DNA from: Sipunculus nudus | Lineage: Eukaryota; Annelida; Sipuncula; Golfingiida; Sipunculidae | DNA length: 64,000 nucleotides | Assembly: GCA_026874595.1 (NCBI GenBank) | Contig: CM049306.1 | Coordinates: 89,630,642 to 89,694,641 of the forward strand | Reading direction: 5' to 3' | Shown: positions 1 through 8,342 of the stretch, piece after piece | Layout of the letters: each line of letters begins with the position of its first letter | Position numbering within the stretch: the first letter of the stretch is position 1 | The notes under the pieces: model-generated | The model's database searches: none | Seen by the model: only the letters and a program-made list of their open reading frames with translations | What the model was told of the DNA's origin: nothing | Made by a program: the position numbers and the translations under genes

Positions 1-1
1 G

Positions 2-502
2 GAATCCGATACGTTATTGGGGATAAGCATCCACACGTCTGATGCCCGGGACACCTCATACGTGAAGGATGCAACAGGTGCACGTGAAGACCATCGCAAA
101 AATGTTAAAAGTGAGGATACACGGAGACAAGGCGTTCAATTCGTCTACGAAGACCAGCCAAGCCGTTCCTACCAGCGGGAGGGTCAACCGTCCACTTTAT
201 TCGGTTCATGTGAAATGACGGCCACACCCCGCTCTCCCAGATCAAGTCGCGAGTTCATTCCGGTTGACATTCCGGTTGATCGACACGTGGAACACAGGAA
301 CATGCACGTACCAACCCCTGGTGTGCACAAGCATCAGACACAGACCAAAGGCCCTATTCATGATTCGGAACTGTTTACGGTTTTATGTAACACCCTAAAC
401 ACGATCCGCCAAACACAACCGCTTGCGATATTACCCCCCCGAAAAGGCCGTAATCTGAACGACGAGTACGACCTTATCCGGCTTTACATGAGCGACGAAT
501 GA
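2..502 (+). CDS. C-terminal part of an unrecognised protein, cut by the window edge
   Basis: The reading frame is already open at base 2 and there is no convincing initiating ATG, so only the last 166 or so codons are in view. The visible part is hydrophilic and rich in Arg, Ser, Thr and His, with no hydrophobic segment, which suggests a disordered region followed by a short helical tail (around L-N-T-I-R near the end). The gene ends with TGA at 500-502 and is followed by AATAAA at 520-525. A minus-strand AATAAA lies close by at 584-589, so this gene and the next one converge. I cannot name it from its tail alone. Confidence 0.6.
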   Translation, partial: ESDTLLGISIHTSDARDTSYVKDATGAREDHRKNVKSEDTRRQGVQFVYEDQPSRSYQREGQPSTLFGSCEMTATPRSPRSSREFIPVDIPVDRHVEHRNMHVPTPGVHKHQTQTKGPIHDSELFTVLCNTLNTIRQTQPLAILPPRKGRNLNDEYDLIRLYMSDE

Positions 503-634
503 GGTGATCATTAACATAAAATAAAAACAACAACACCTAATCTGTATGAGATAACAACCAACATCAGAAATATTAAATAGTAATTTATTATCTGATAGTC
601 TGCCGCATGTTTAAGTGGTTCATCCTCTTTTTAC

Positions 635-1495
635 CTAACTGTCCGTGTTATGCAAAGCATCTGTTATACTGAAAGTGGTGGTCGCTGAAGGGGGCATGGC
701 CCACCACGTTTGGACGACTCCTCCCGCCTCGTAATTTCCGATGAGGATCTGTATTTGTGGGAAACGTTGAAACAGCAACATGTGGCGTGTGGGAAGCAGA
801 TGAACATCATCCATGACGACTACATGAAAAAAATGGGTGGCACATAATTTCAGAAGAACGGGATAAGGGACGTCTGCGCAGGTCAACCCATTGTAATCAC
901 CGTTTGAACACATGAAGTTGTATATGTGTTGCCACATACCATTGGCCAGGCGGACAATGTCATCAGGCGTAAATGCGGAGTACTGCCAATATACAGAGTC
1001 AGCTGAGGGAACGTGGTCTTTACACACGTGGACGGTGTCATAATCAAGCAGAAACGCCATAAATGTTTCAAATACCAGCCTTGTTGGCGCGGGCGGGTTA
1101 ACCATCGATAGTATGAGGCGTTTAATGGTTAAACGTTGGTCGTGGTGCAGGTGGTTATCCGTGGCCCCGTCAAGCACTTGGTCTAATGGTAATATGGTAA
1201 CGTTCTTCGGACAGACGGCCTTGAGACGCCGCCATGTATCAGAACACCTTACAATCCACAGGAAACGGAAACGTGGTTCCGCCCAGGCCTTCTCCATCAC
1301 GGCTACGGATTTACCACAGCCGTCTTCCCCGATAACATGGATGCGGTCCCCAGGCTGAAACCGGTGTTCCAGCACAGCCGTTTGGTCCCTTGTCAGTTTA
1401 TGTGATGTTGTGTGTGACACAACCTTACGCAGAAGTCGCCTGCCCTGAAACTCACCAGGACGCCCATGCGTCGTGTTCAACGTAGAACTCATCAT
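635..1495 (-). CDS. Small P-loop NTPase, resembles the N-terminal part of an SF1 helicase
   Basis: The 286-residue protein has a Q-type start (L-T-R-D-Q, about residues 34-38), a Walker A loop G-E-D-G-C-G-K-S at 56-63, and a Walker B strand ending in D229-D230 with a following His. A short strand and I-G-N motif near 250 sits where superfamily-1 helicases have motif III. The second RecA domain of a real helicase is missing: the protein stops about 36 residues after motif III. It may be a stand-alone ATPase or a relic of a UL5-like helicase. The start ATG-ATG is at 1495. The poly(A) signal on this strand is at 584-589. ATP binding is well supported; helicase ancestry is inference. Confidence 0.7.
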   Translation of the reverse strand: MMSSTLNTTHGRPGEFQGRRLLRKVVSHTTSHKLTRDQTAVLEHRFQPGDRIHVIGEDGCGKSVAVMEKAWAEPRFRFLWIVRCSDTWRRLKAVCPKNVTILPLDQVLDGATDNHLHHDQRLTIKRLILSMVNPPAPTRLVFETFMAFLLDYDTVHVCKDHVPSADSVYWQYSAFTPDDIVRLANGMWQHIYNFMCSNGDYNGLTCADVPYPVLLKLCATHFFHVVVMDDVHLLPTRHMLLFQRFPQIQILIGNYEAGGVVQTWWAMPPSATTTFSITDALHNTDS

Positions 1496-1740
1496 CCTTC
1501 CGGCGTGTTGTGATGTACCACGAAACCGAGTCTATGCTGACGTCACTCACGTCGTGCATTACAAATACGGGTAGCATTCTCAGGACAGGGTATCACATGT
1601 ACGATGAAAAACGCGACGACTAGATATGTTGCATGTGGAATAAATTCAAATGATAAAAAAATGCATTGTGTTGGTATCGTGTTTATTTATTCAAGTAACA
1701 TGTGTGTTTTTGTGTTTCGGCATTGCGACGTGCCAAACAT

Positions 1741-3873
1741 TTAGATAACACGCGCCTCAAACGTGGCACCGGGAGGGATGATCAAAGCTCCGTCTTCTGT
1801 CCTGTTGCTGCTTGGGTTCACACCGGTGGCCCTCAGTGCAACGGCAATGGGGGTTACGCTGAATATTTCATCGTACAAGGCGGAAGCTGTTCTTATGATC
1901 TCGTGTAACATAGCCTGTGCACATGTTATGCGGGAAGACAAATCCCTGTCTTCGTAAACATCCATGTCAGCTCCTGGGTTCATGACATCTTTGAATGCGT
2001 AAAGCTGTGTTTTTTGCACTATAACAGGATCTGCCGTTTGACCCTCATCGTAGCCTGCCGGTTGGTTAGCTGGGGCGTCAATAAGGTTAGGAGCATCAAA
2101 ACCCGGGTCACAGATTGCCACATTTGATTCCAGGTTCCCGTCTTCCAGGCAGCACTCTTCGGCAAGGCTTCTGAGCGCCGAACCACAGACGTTGTTGCAC
2201 ATACGCAGTTGGTTCGCCAAAATACAGACAAGGCGCACGCTGTTGGCCAGAGACGGTTGCCTGCGGGAGAACGACTGTTCGTCTTTGGAAGGGGGGTGGA
2301 ACAGCTTGTCGAAGTGATGCGATATCTGGTAGTGCCCGTAAGCACAGATGGCATCGACATGCTCCGCCTCGAGCCGATCCCACCGCCGTAGCACCCCCGG
2401 TTTCGGGTCATCGTCGTAAGGCATTATTACAGGAGGTTGCACGCACAGGTAGGCACCCATGTGGGTGTTGATGTCATCCGGGCCGTTGTTGACTAGCTCC
2501 ACTATGCACACGTCACGTTGGCGCACGTTAGCTTTCGCTTTCATTCGCGTTTCCCTGCACTGCTGCCAAGCAGTGGCATACGTCGAGAAATCACTAGGGT
2601 TTGTTTCGTCTAAAATAAGGGGTCGGAAAGTGGTACCTTGTGACGTGGTATCAAACTTATAGAAAAAACCAGCCGGCAAAGCCCCGTGCGTCCCGGCGCC
2701 ATATGGTTCGAGCTGGTTATGAAGCGTTGTTTGTGGTATAACGCTAGGTAGTTCATTTGTACCAGTCACGAAGCAGTCAAAAAAACTATGTGGGGTAATG
2801 GCGTGACCTGTCATAGAGGACGCCCTGCTCTGTACAACCCTGCCATATACTGGGGGGTTATAGGCATGTGCCAAGCTGCATATTGATGTCCAAACGGCTT
2901 TCAAACCTGCCCGCAAAGCAAGAGTGTTGGTTGCTTTTTCACTCTCTTTTAGATTTGAATTGGCAGAAAGCGTCTTAAGTGTATTCTTCAGAGCTGTGGA
3001 TTCTTTCATCAAACCCCTTTGTGGCATGCCAGGTGCTGACAAAGCAGCATGATCAGGTAGATTGAGATCTCGTACAGCTGCGTCACAGAAGGCATAGAAC
3101 TGCAGCCAACCGTAATGCTTCAACAGTCTTGACAGATGCAGGAGCAAGGTCGGCTCCAGCGTCCGACTGAATGGGTGTTCCCCCAACTCCTCTTCCATGG
3201 TCAAGCGCGTGTTTGAGCTGGCTGCTTTTGCGTACTTCATCTTGTCCACGTTCCGCATGACTTTACACACTAAACCCGTCAGCACACCGGTGAACACCTC
3301 AGGCATCTTAAAGATAGGTACGGTGGCCGGAAACGTCAGGCCGTGCGCGGTCGCCTTGGCAATGCTAACAGGGGGTCCGTATGGGTTGGCGGGGTCATTC
3401 GGGGGTATCTCGTCCTTGTGTGAGTGCCTGTCGTTCGGTGTCAGCAAAGGGTATATCGGCACCAGACAGACCAGATCGTTCACAGAGAGGGTGAAAGGGC
3501 CGCTGTTTCTCATGGTTTTTACCTGGTGCTCGTTCGACGTAACCCGACCAGACTCCATCCCGACACCTGTAGAGCATGTGATGTAGTTACCAGAAATGTT
3601 CAGTTCCCCGTCCCTTCCGTGGACGTTCCACCGGGAAAGGCGTGTGTACTCCACGGGGCTAACGCCGTCGCAGGCCGACAACATCATAGCAGGGGATGTA
3701 TCTCCTGTGAGCAATGAAAGTCCCACAACGAAACAGTTTTTATGTATACCCGGGCCATACCCCTGGCTGCCACCGGGCATGGTGCGCACGGGTGACAGGT
3801 ATCCGTATAGATCATGTTTGTCTATACACTTGTTTTCACATGTGAGGTCCAGCCTGTCCCCGGCAGAGGACAT
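1741..3873 (-). CDS. Unrecognised 710-residue protein, probable structural protein
   Basis: A long ATG-initiated frame (start at 3873) encodes a soluble protein with no signal peptide or membrane segment. It has mixed alpha/beta composition, many Pro and Asn residues and scattered cysteines. The size and lack of catalytic motifs are consistent with a capsid or tegument protein, but I recognise no family. Two overlapping AATAAA signals on the minus strand lie 50 bases past the stop (1682-1691). The upstream 210 bases separate it from a divergent gene starting at 4087. The other frames over this stretch are shadows. Confidence 0.75.
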   Translation of the reverse strand: MSSAGDRLDLTCENKCIDKHDLYGYLSPVRTMPGGSQGYGPGIHKNCFVVGLSLLTGDTSPAMMLSACDGVSPVEYTRLSRWNVHGRDGELNISGNYITCSTGVGMESGRVTSNEHQVKTMRNSGPFTLSVNDLVCLVPIYPLLTPNDRHSHKDEIPPNDPANPYGPPVSIAKATAHGLTFPATVPIFKMPEVFTGVLTGLVCKVMRNVDKMKYAKAASSNTRLTMEEELGEHPFSRTLEPTLLLHLSRLLKHYGWLQFYAFCDAAVRDLNLPDHAALSAPGMPQRGLMKESTALKNTLKTLSANSNLKESEKATNTLALRAGLKAVWTSICSLAHAYNPPVYGRVVQSRASSMTGHAITPHSFFDCFVTGTNELPSVIPQTTLHNQLEPYGAGTHGALPAGFFYKFDTTSQGTTFRPLILDETNPSDFSTYATAWQQCRETRMKAKANVRQRDVCIVELVNNGPDDINTHMGAYLCVQPPVIMPYDDDPKPGVLRRWDRLEAEHVDAICAYGHYQISHHFDKLFHPPSKDEQSFSRRQPSLANSVRLVCILANQLRMCNNVCGSALRSLAEECCLEDGNLESNVAICDPGFDAPNLIDAPANQPAGYDEGQTADPVIVQKTQLYAFKDVMNPGADMDVYEDRDLSSRITCAQAMLHEIIRTASALYDEIFSVTPIAVALRATGVNPSSNRTEDGALIIPPGATFEARVI

Positions 3874-4086
3874 CGCAGCTGTTTCCTGTTAGTGACACTA
3901 TAAAACCGAACCGTTGTTTTTGTTACTGTTGAGTAGTTCGTCCAGTCAGACGTTATCTGCACTATTTGTGACACCCGTCATCACAAATAGCGCCAGGACA
4001 TGTGACCGCCGGGAAACACCAATAAATACCAAACCACATAGGCATTCCCATCAGACACGAGCGCACATTCTACACATCACGGCACC

Positions 4087-4548
4087 ATGAGCGGCTCGGA
4101 AAGTAACCAAGCCACGCGAGACAGTTCTGTACCCGTCGCTAGTAGCGAGACCAAAGTGTTGATACCTATCGATTGGTTGGCGCTGATAATCGGTAGGCTT
4201 TGGCAGATAGTCGGGGAATGTACGGCTTTATCGAAAGATATGAAACGAATGCAACAGGTTTTGATCGCGAATATGCAGGATCCCGGCGCGGCTTCTTTAG
4301 ACGTGTTTCCAACTTCCAGATCGTCGCAAGATACGATTGAACGCAATATGAAGATGGAGGCAAGGAGCACTAGGCTGCTTGAACAGATAGGCAGAACGAC
4401 ACAAAATACACAAGACAGATGTCGCCCGAAGGACGTTCCTGTCAACCCAAGACGGAAAAGGAACGAAAAGGAACAGAACAAGAAGAGAGAGGAAAAGCGT
4501 GCGCAGATGATGGCAGAATCACTCCAACAACTTGATCTGGAGCCTTAA
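4087..4548 (+). CDS. Small basic helical protein, unrecognised
   Basis: This is a 153-residue protein. A hydrophobic helical stretch (about residues 28-45, I-D-W-L-A-L-I-I-G) is followed by heptad-like helices and a strongly basic tail (about 115-142, many K, R and E). The ATG has a good context (CACCATGA). It is preceded at about 60 bases by an AT-rich ATAAATA element and followed by AATAAA at 4607-4612, so it is a complete transcription unit. The helix plus basic tail suggests a small DNA- or RNA-contacting or scaffold-type protein. No family is recognised. Confidence 0.65.
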   Translation: MSGSESNQATRDSSVPVASSETKVLIPIDWLALIIGRLWQIVGECTALSKDMKRMQQVLIANMQDPGAASLDVFPTSRSSQDTIERNMKMEARSTRLLEQIGRTTQNTQDRCRPKDVPVNPRRKRNEKEQNKKREEKRAQMMAESLQQLDLEP

Positions 4549-4848
4549 CAGGGTTAAGAGACTGCAAAATATGTGGGTGCATGGTCTATGGTGTTTATAC
4601 TCTTCGAATAAAACATTGTTTTTCCTTCGATGACATGTACTGTTGTTTATTGTGTGATGATGTGCGTGTGAATGATTGATCGACAAAAGCGGACAGTGAA
4701 GAGAATGCTAGTCATTACGTGTAACTGTCAATGCGATGAAAAAAAACAGACATAATCATATAAAGACGATACAGTTTATTACCTAATAATAAGTGTATCA
4801 AACCATATGCATAACCTGGTATAAATGTATATCGAACGAACGGGGTCG

Positions 4849-5163
4849 TCACAATCCCGTTGCGACCCACTCTTCCAACAATCCGTACCAGTCCTCAGAT
4901 GCGTAAGTTTTTAGATACATACGATCATCACACGTCAATGTGCGCGTGTCGACAGACGATGCACAAACGGGAAGCTCAACCGTGAACCCCCGTGTGCCGT
5001 CTGGGTACACCTGCCATGAGATCCTAAAACTTTCACGGTAGTAGTCGACGTGAGCTGATAGGGTTCGGAGCGCATTGCGGCATATATGCAAGAAGCCTGT
5101 GCAGCTGAAGGTGCACGACTTTAGCGAGAGGTATCCTCCTGGCAGGCCGCAATTGTGTGTCGG
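4849..5163 (-). other. Open frame without an ATG, overlapping the end of the next gene
   Basis: From 5163 down to 4849 the minus strand is open and protein-like (aromatic residues, balanced composition, ending W-V-A-T-G-L), but it has no ATG until 26 codons before its end. It overlaps the last 43 bases of the gene at 5121-6065 in a different frame. Either it is a 3' exon or an extension read after a frame change, or it is a chance opening. A minus-strand AATAAA at 4775-4780 follows and would serve this frame as well as the two genes upstream. Confidence 0.3.
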
Positions 5164-6065
5164 TCATCGATCATGATGTCCAGACGGCACGAGTCCGGGT
5201 GCACGTTATGTTTAGCCATACAAGCGAATATTGTTCTCAACATGTGAACGGCTCTCTTCCCTGCGCCGACTGTAAATTCTACCGCCATGCACACCAAACT
5301 TTTCGCGTCCAGGAGGCTGGCACAGCCGGGATTCCTAGAGAACGCACGGTGCAGTCCCTGCAGGAGCACGAACGCCTCTTGCGATGCGTGCCCCGACCCA
5401 TCTTTCCCTTGTTGTTCGTCTAGCAAGATCGCCCGCGGTGCCTGTACAAAGGTGTTAACGTCATGGAGCAACGCGTGCACATTGACTTCCTCGATGCAGG
5501 ACGAACCTTCCTCCGACCGATCCTGTTTGAAAGGCGTCACTTGATCAGGGAATACAGGATGCTCACTGAGATACTTGCGCTTCATGGCAAGACAGGTGGA
5601 ACACTCCCTGAAGGGAACCACTGCTCCGCTGTGTACAGGGTCGGCAAAAATATTAAGGTCCAGGCAACAGGTAGCGTCCTGTACGCGAGAGCGCATACCA
5701 CCGATGTCCAAGACGTCATTTGTGAACATCGGCACTGGCATATCTTTCGTGTTTGTGTAAAAAACTCCGGGGCGTCCGAACGGCAGGATGTCAGACTTTA
5801 GATCGTTTGACCGTTCATGTTGAATGTGTGGCAGTTGCCCTTGCGCCACGTCTTTCCCATATGCGGACAGTGACATTTCTCTGAACCTTTTTGAACTTTT
5901 GCTCGGGTCAAACAGTATCGTGTTCAACCGATATGCCGCTTTCAGTTTGAGGGCACTGTTGTATATGCGTGTTTTCCGTTTCGACCTGAGACGTTTCCCC
6001 TTGGGACCCGCTACGGTGCGCCTGGTTGCACTCGACGTTTGACGTCCCATTGATTTCATTCGCAT
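5121..6065 (-). CDS. Unrecognised basic protein of 314 residues
   Basis: The first ATG in frame is at 6065. The N-terminus is very basic (an R/K-rich run within residues 8-35 that could act as a nuclear localisation signal), followed by a mixed region with a C-x2-C pair (about 150) and helical segments. It lies 67 bases downstream of the 656-residue gene on the same strand, and no poly(A) signal lies between them, so both probably share the signal at 4775-4780. A nuclear protein is plausible; a UL31-like egress role is possible in herpesviruses but I see no decisive motif. Confidence 0.7.
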   Translation of the reverse strand: MRMKSMGRQTSSATRRTVAGPKGKRLRSKRKTRIYNSALKLKAAYRLNTILFDPSKSSKRFREMSLSAYGKDVAQGQLPHIQHERSNDLKSDILPFGRPGVFYTNTKDMPVPMFTNDVLDIGGMRSRVQDATCCLDLNIFADPVHSGAVVPFRECSTCLAMKRKYLSEHPVFPDQVTPFKQDRSEEGSSCIEEVNVHALLHDVNTFVQAPRAILLDEQQGKDGSGHASQEAFVLLQGLHRAFSRNPGCASLLDAKSLVCMAVEFTVGAGKRAVHMLRTIFACMAKHNVHPDSCRLDIMIDDRHTIAACQEDTSR

Positions 6066-6131
6066 GACCAATGTGTGCTATACTCCCGCGAATACACAGA
6101 TGGTATTTCATCTCGTTGCACGTCCTAATAA

Positions 6132-8102
6132 TCAACCGGACAAGCACACGCCGGGGTCACAGTACACTTTATGTCCCTGTAACACTTGCATGCACCGTTT
6201 CAACCACAGGGGGCGAAACCTACAAGAACTGTTGAAGTTTCCGTACACGACGTACATTAATGCTGCGACAACTGCCGAACCGCAAGGCAGCGAAGAATCC
6301 TTTTCGTACATCACACCCATCCGTGCCCTGTTCAATGCGCACAGCGGAGACGAAAACGCGTGATGGTAAAAAACCGAGGGGTTCAAACCCTTCAATAGGA
6401 ATCCGTCGAGTGGATCCACGTCGCGTTGAAACATGTCTGACAAGCGCTTTTGCAACGTGTTTAACACAGAGACGAATGTGTTAACGTTGGCAACCGGCTG
6501 CATTGCGCACGCCTTCTCCATGCCTAACGACAATAGCATTTGTTCTATCACACGGTACCAATCGTAGAATGCGCACATGCCGCACAGCAAGCACTCTGTC
6601 GGTGTGTCTTCCGGTGCCAGTTCCCAATCGACTGCCCATTCCACACCCTCAGGCGGGGTGACAGCAGGAAAAAAGGACTTGCTTTTACCTCTTAACAAGT
6701 TGAGTCGGCTTCTCTGCGACGTTCGCAGAACAACGGACCGAACCTCTTCCAGTGTTTCCGCCATCCGGCGGTACGCAATGCCGGCCTCTGAGGGTTCTGC
6801 CGCAACACAGGCCCCCGCTTCCTCAGCAGCAGAAGGCGTCAACGCATTATTTTCGTGTTGAAGTAATGCGTCAGGTTGGTGCCAAGAACGACCGCAGTGG
6901 GAACTGTAACCCCGCAGTACAAGCGTGGGGGACACGGTTCTCGTCGCTGCTGTCTCTCTACCTGTGTTGTTTCGTTCCCTTCCTGTCGGGTAAGGCCGAA
7001 ACCGAGAGAAATCAGGGGCACGTCCCGAACGCGCAGCGCGTTGTGCAACATGTCCGGTTGTTATGTTGTCTTTGCACTGAACCGTATCTGTATCACGTGT
7101 AAGGTCACACATGAAGTCCCACCTGCGTTGAAATGAACGAACATATTCTGACATGTCTGACCCACACACGCCAAAGCACGCGTCTGCCATCATGCAGGTA
7201 ATGTCTTTGAACCTCGACGATGCATCGGCTTTAACACACAGAGCCTCTTCGTACTCTTCCGGGTGCAAACCCGCTGTGTCCGTTTGTTGTCTGTTGCCAC
7301 TCGCGTTCGTGTCGCCTTGGTGGATGTCGTCGGTCGTGGGTAGTCTAGGTAACTCTAAACCGGACGTCACAACCCACGGCCCGATAACACGCGCACTGTC
7401 TGCGCTAGTGTCTACCCTGTCGTTCGCCGGAGTGTTATGGAAGCCTTGGCTGGCAGAACGTTGCCACAGGGCCAACCCATTGTGTAACTGCAAAATCTGA
7501 GCTACAATGTGGCTGTTATTGTGCACGTGCCACGTCCTCCACATATCCCCCTTTTCAATGCGTAAGAGCGGCCTGTTGCCATCCACACGTCCAGCATTAT
7601 CGTGTCTTGTATTGAACGACGAGAACTGGCAGCGGTTGTGGATGAAGTGCACATGAAATATTTCGGGTGTGATTGAATTCAATACTTCTTCGTCTAACGC
7701 GTTCGAAATATCATCGGGATCAGCGGCGGGCCGTGCTTCGAGCCGTGTCAGAGCTGCGTGTACGCGGCGCCAGTAAAGAATGACGAGGGACGTGGTCAGG
7801 CTAGAAAAGAAAGGTTTAAACTGCATGGCGTTAGCAAAACCTTCCACCCACTCACAAAACTGTTCATCGCGTGCAGCACGTGCATTAAACGCACAAACAG
7901 CGCACACCTGGCTTCCCCTTATGGCACCTACGTACTGTGAAGCGAGTAAGGGCCCATCAAAATCGCCGTATCGCTCACGATATCTTTTCCACCGGTGGCT
8001 GGTTAGTATCTCGGCTGGGGACGCATGCAATCCGTCTTTTAGTCCTTCTTGAAAACAGCTCTCGCGTTTTTGTGTCGTTCTGTTCGTTTCATGACACGCC
8101 AT
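6132..8102 (-). CDS. Cysteine-motif protein of 656 residues, candidate UL32-like packaging protein
   Basis: The first ATG (8102) has an excellent context (CCATGG), and TATATA lies at 8187-8192. The protein has a C-x2-C pair in its N-terminal part (V-C-A-V-C-A-F), a low-complexity, probably disordered middle, and a second cysteine-rich block near the C-terminus (C-L-L-C-G-M-C) followed by further Cys residues to the end. Paired C-x2-C motifs at both ends of a protein of about 600 residues recall the zinc-binding UL32 family, which directs capsids during DNA packaging. That link rests on layout only. No signal peptide or membrane segment is seen. Confidence 0.7.
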   Translation of the reverse strand: MACHETNRTTQKRESCFQEGLKDGLHASPAEILTSHRWKRYRERYGDFDGPLLASQYVGAIRGSQVCAVCAFNARAARDEQFCEWVEGFANAMQFKPFFSSLTTSLVILYWRRVHAALTRLEARPAADPDDISNALDEEVLNSITPEIFHVHFIHNRCQFSSFNTRHDNAGRVDGNRPLLRIEKGDMWRTWHVHNNSHIVAQILQLHNGLALWQRSASQGFHNTPANDRVDTSADSARVIGPWVVTSGLELPRLPTTDDIHQGDTNASGNRQQTDTAGLHPEEYEEALCVKADASSRFKDITCMMADACFGVCGSDMSEYVRSFQRRWDFMCDLTRDTDTVQCKDNITTGHVAQRAARSGRAPDFSRFRPYPTGRERNNTGRETAATRTVSPTLVLRGYSSHCGRSWHQPDALLQHENNALTPSAAEEAGACVAAEPSEAGIAYRRMAETLEEVRSVVLRTSQRSRLNLLRGKSKSFFPAVTPPEGVEWAVDWELAPEDTPTECLLCGMCAFYDWYRVIEQMLLSLGMEKACAMQPVANVNTFVSVLNTLQKRLSDMFQRDVDPLDGFLLKGLNPSVFYHHAFSSPLCALNRARMGVMYEKDSSLPCGSAVVAALMYVVYGNFNSSCRFRPLWLKRCMQVLQGHKVYCDPGVCLSG

Positions 8103-8186
8103 GGATGTCACGCTTGTCCCCGAAACATGCAGCGCGAGTATCCTGGTATTTTGTATACAACGAAATACATAACAACAAACGTACCA

Positions 8187-8192
8187 TATATA
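8187..8192 (-). promoter_or_regulatory. TATA box for the 656-residue gene
   Basis: TATATA lies 85 bases upstream of the ATG at 8102 in a short gene-free gap. The gap also carries the convergent end of the primase gene (minus-strand ATTAAA at 8246-8251). Confidence 0.5.
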
Positions 8193-8342
8193 GACATCTG
8201 CCCACTCATCACAAGAACACTTCCGAAATAGATCGATTATGAAACTTTAATAATAACTCATGTATGTAATACAAACCGTGCCCGCATATGCATCTGGATA
8301 ACCCCTTTCTCCACCCCACCCCCCCTAATCTGTTTATCACCG

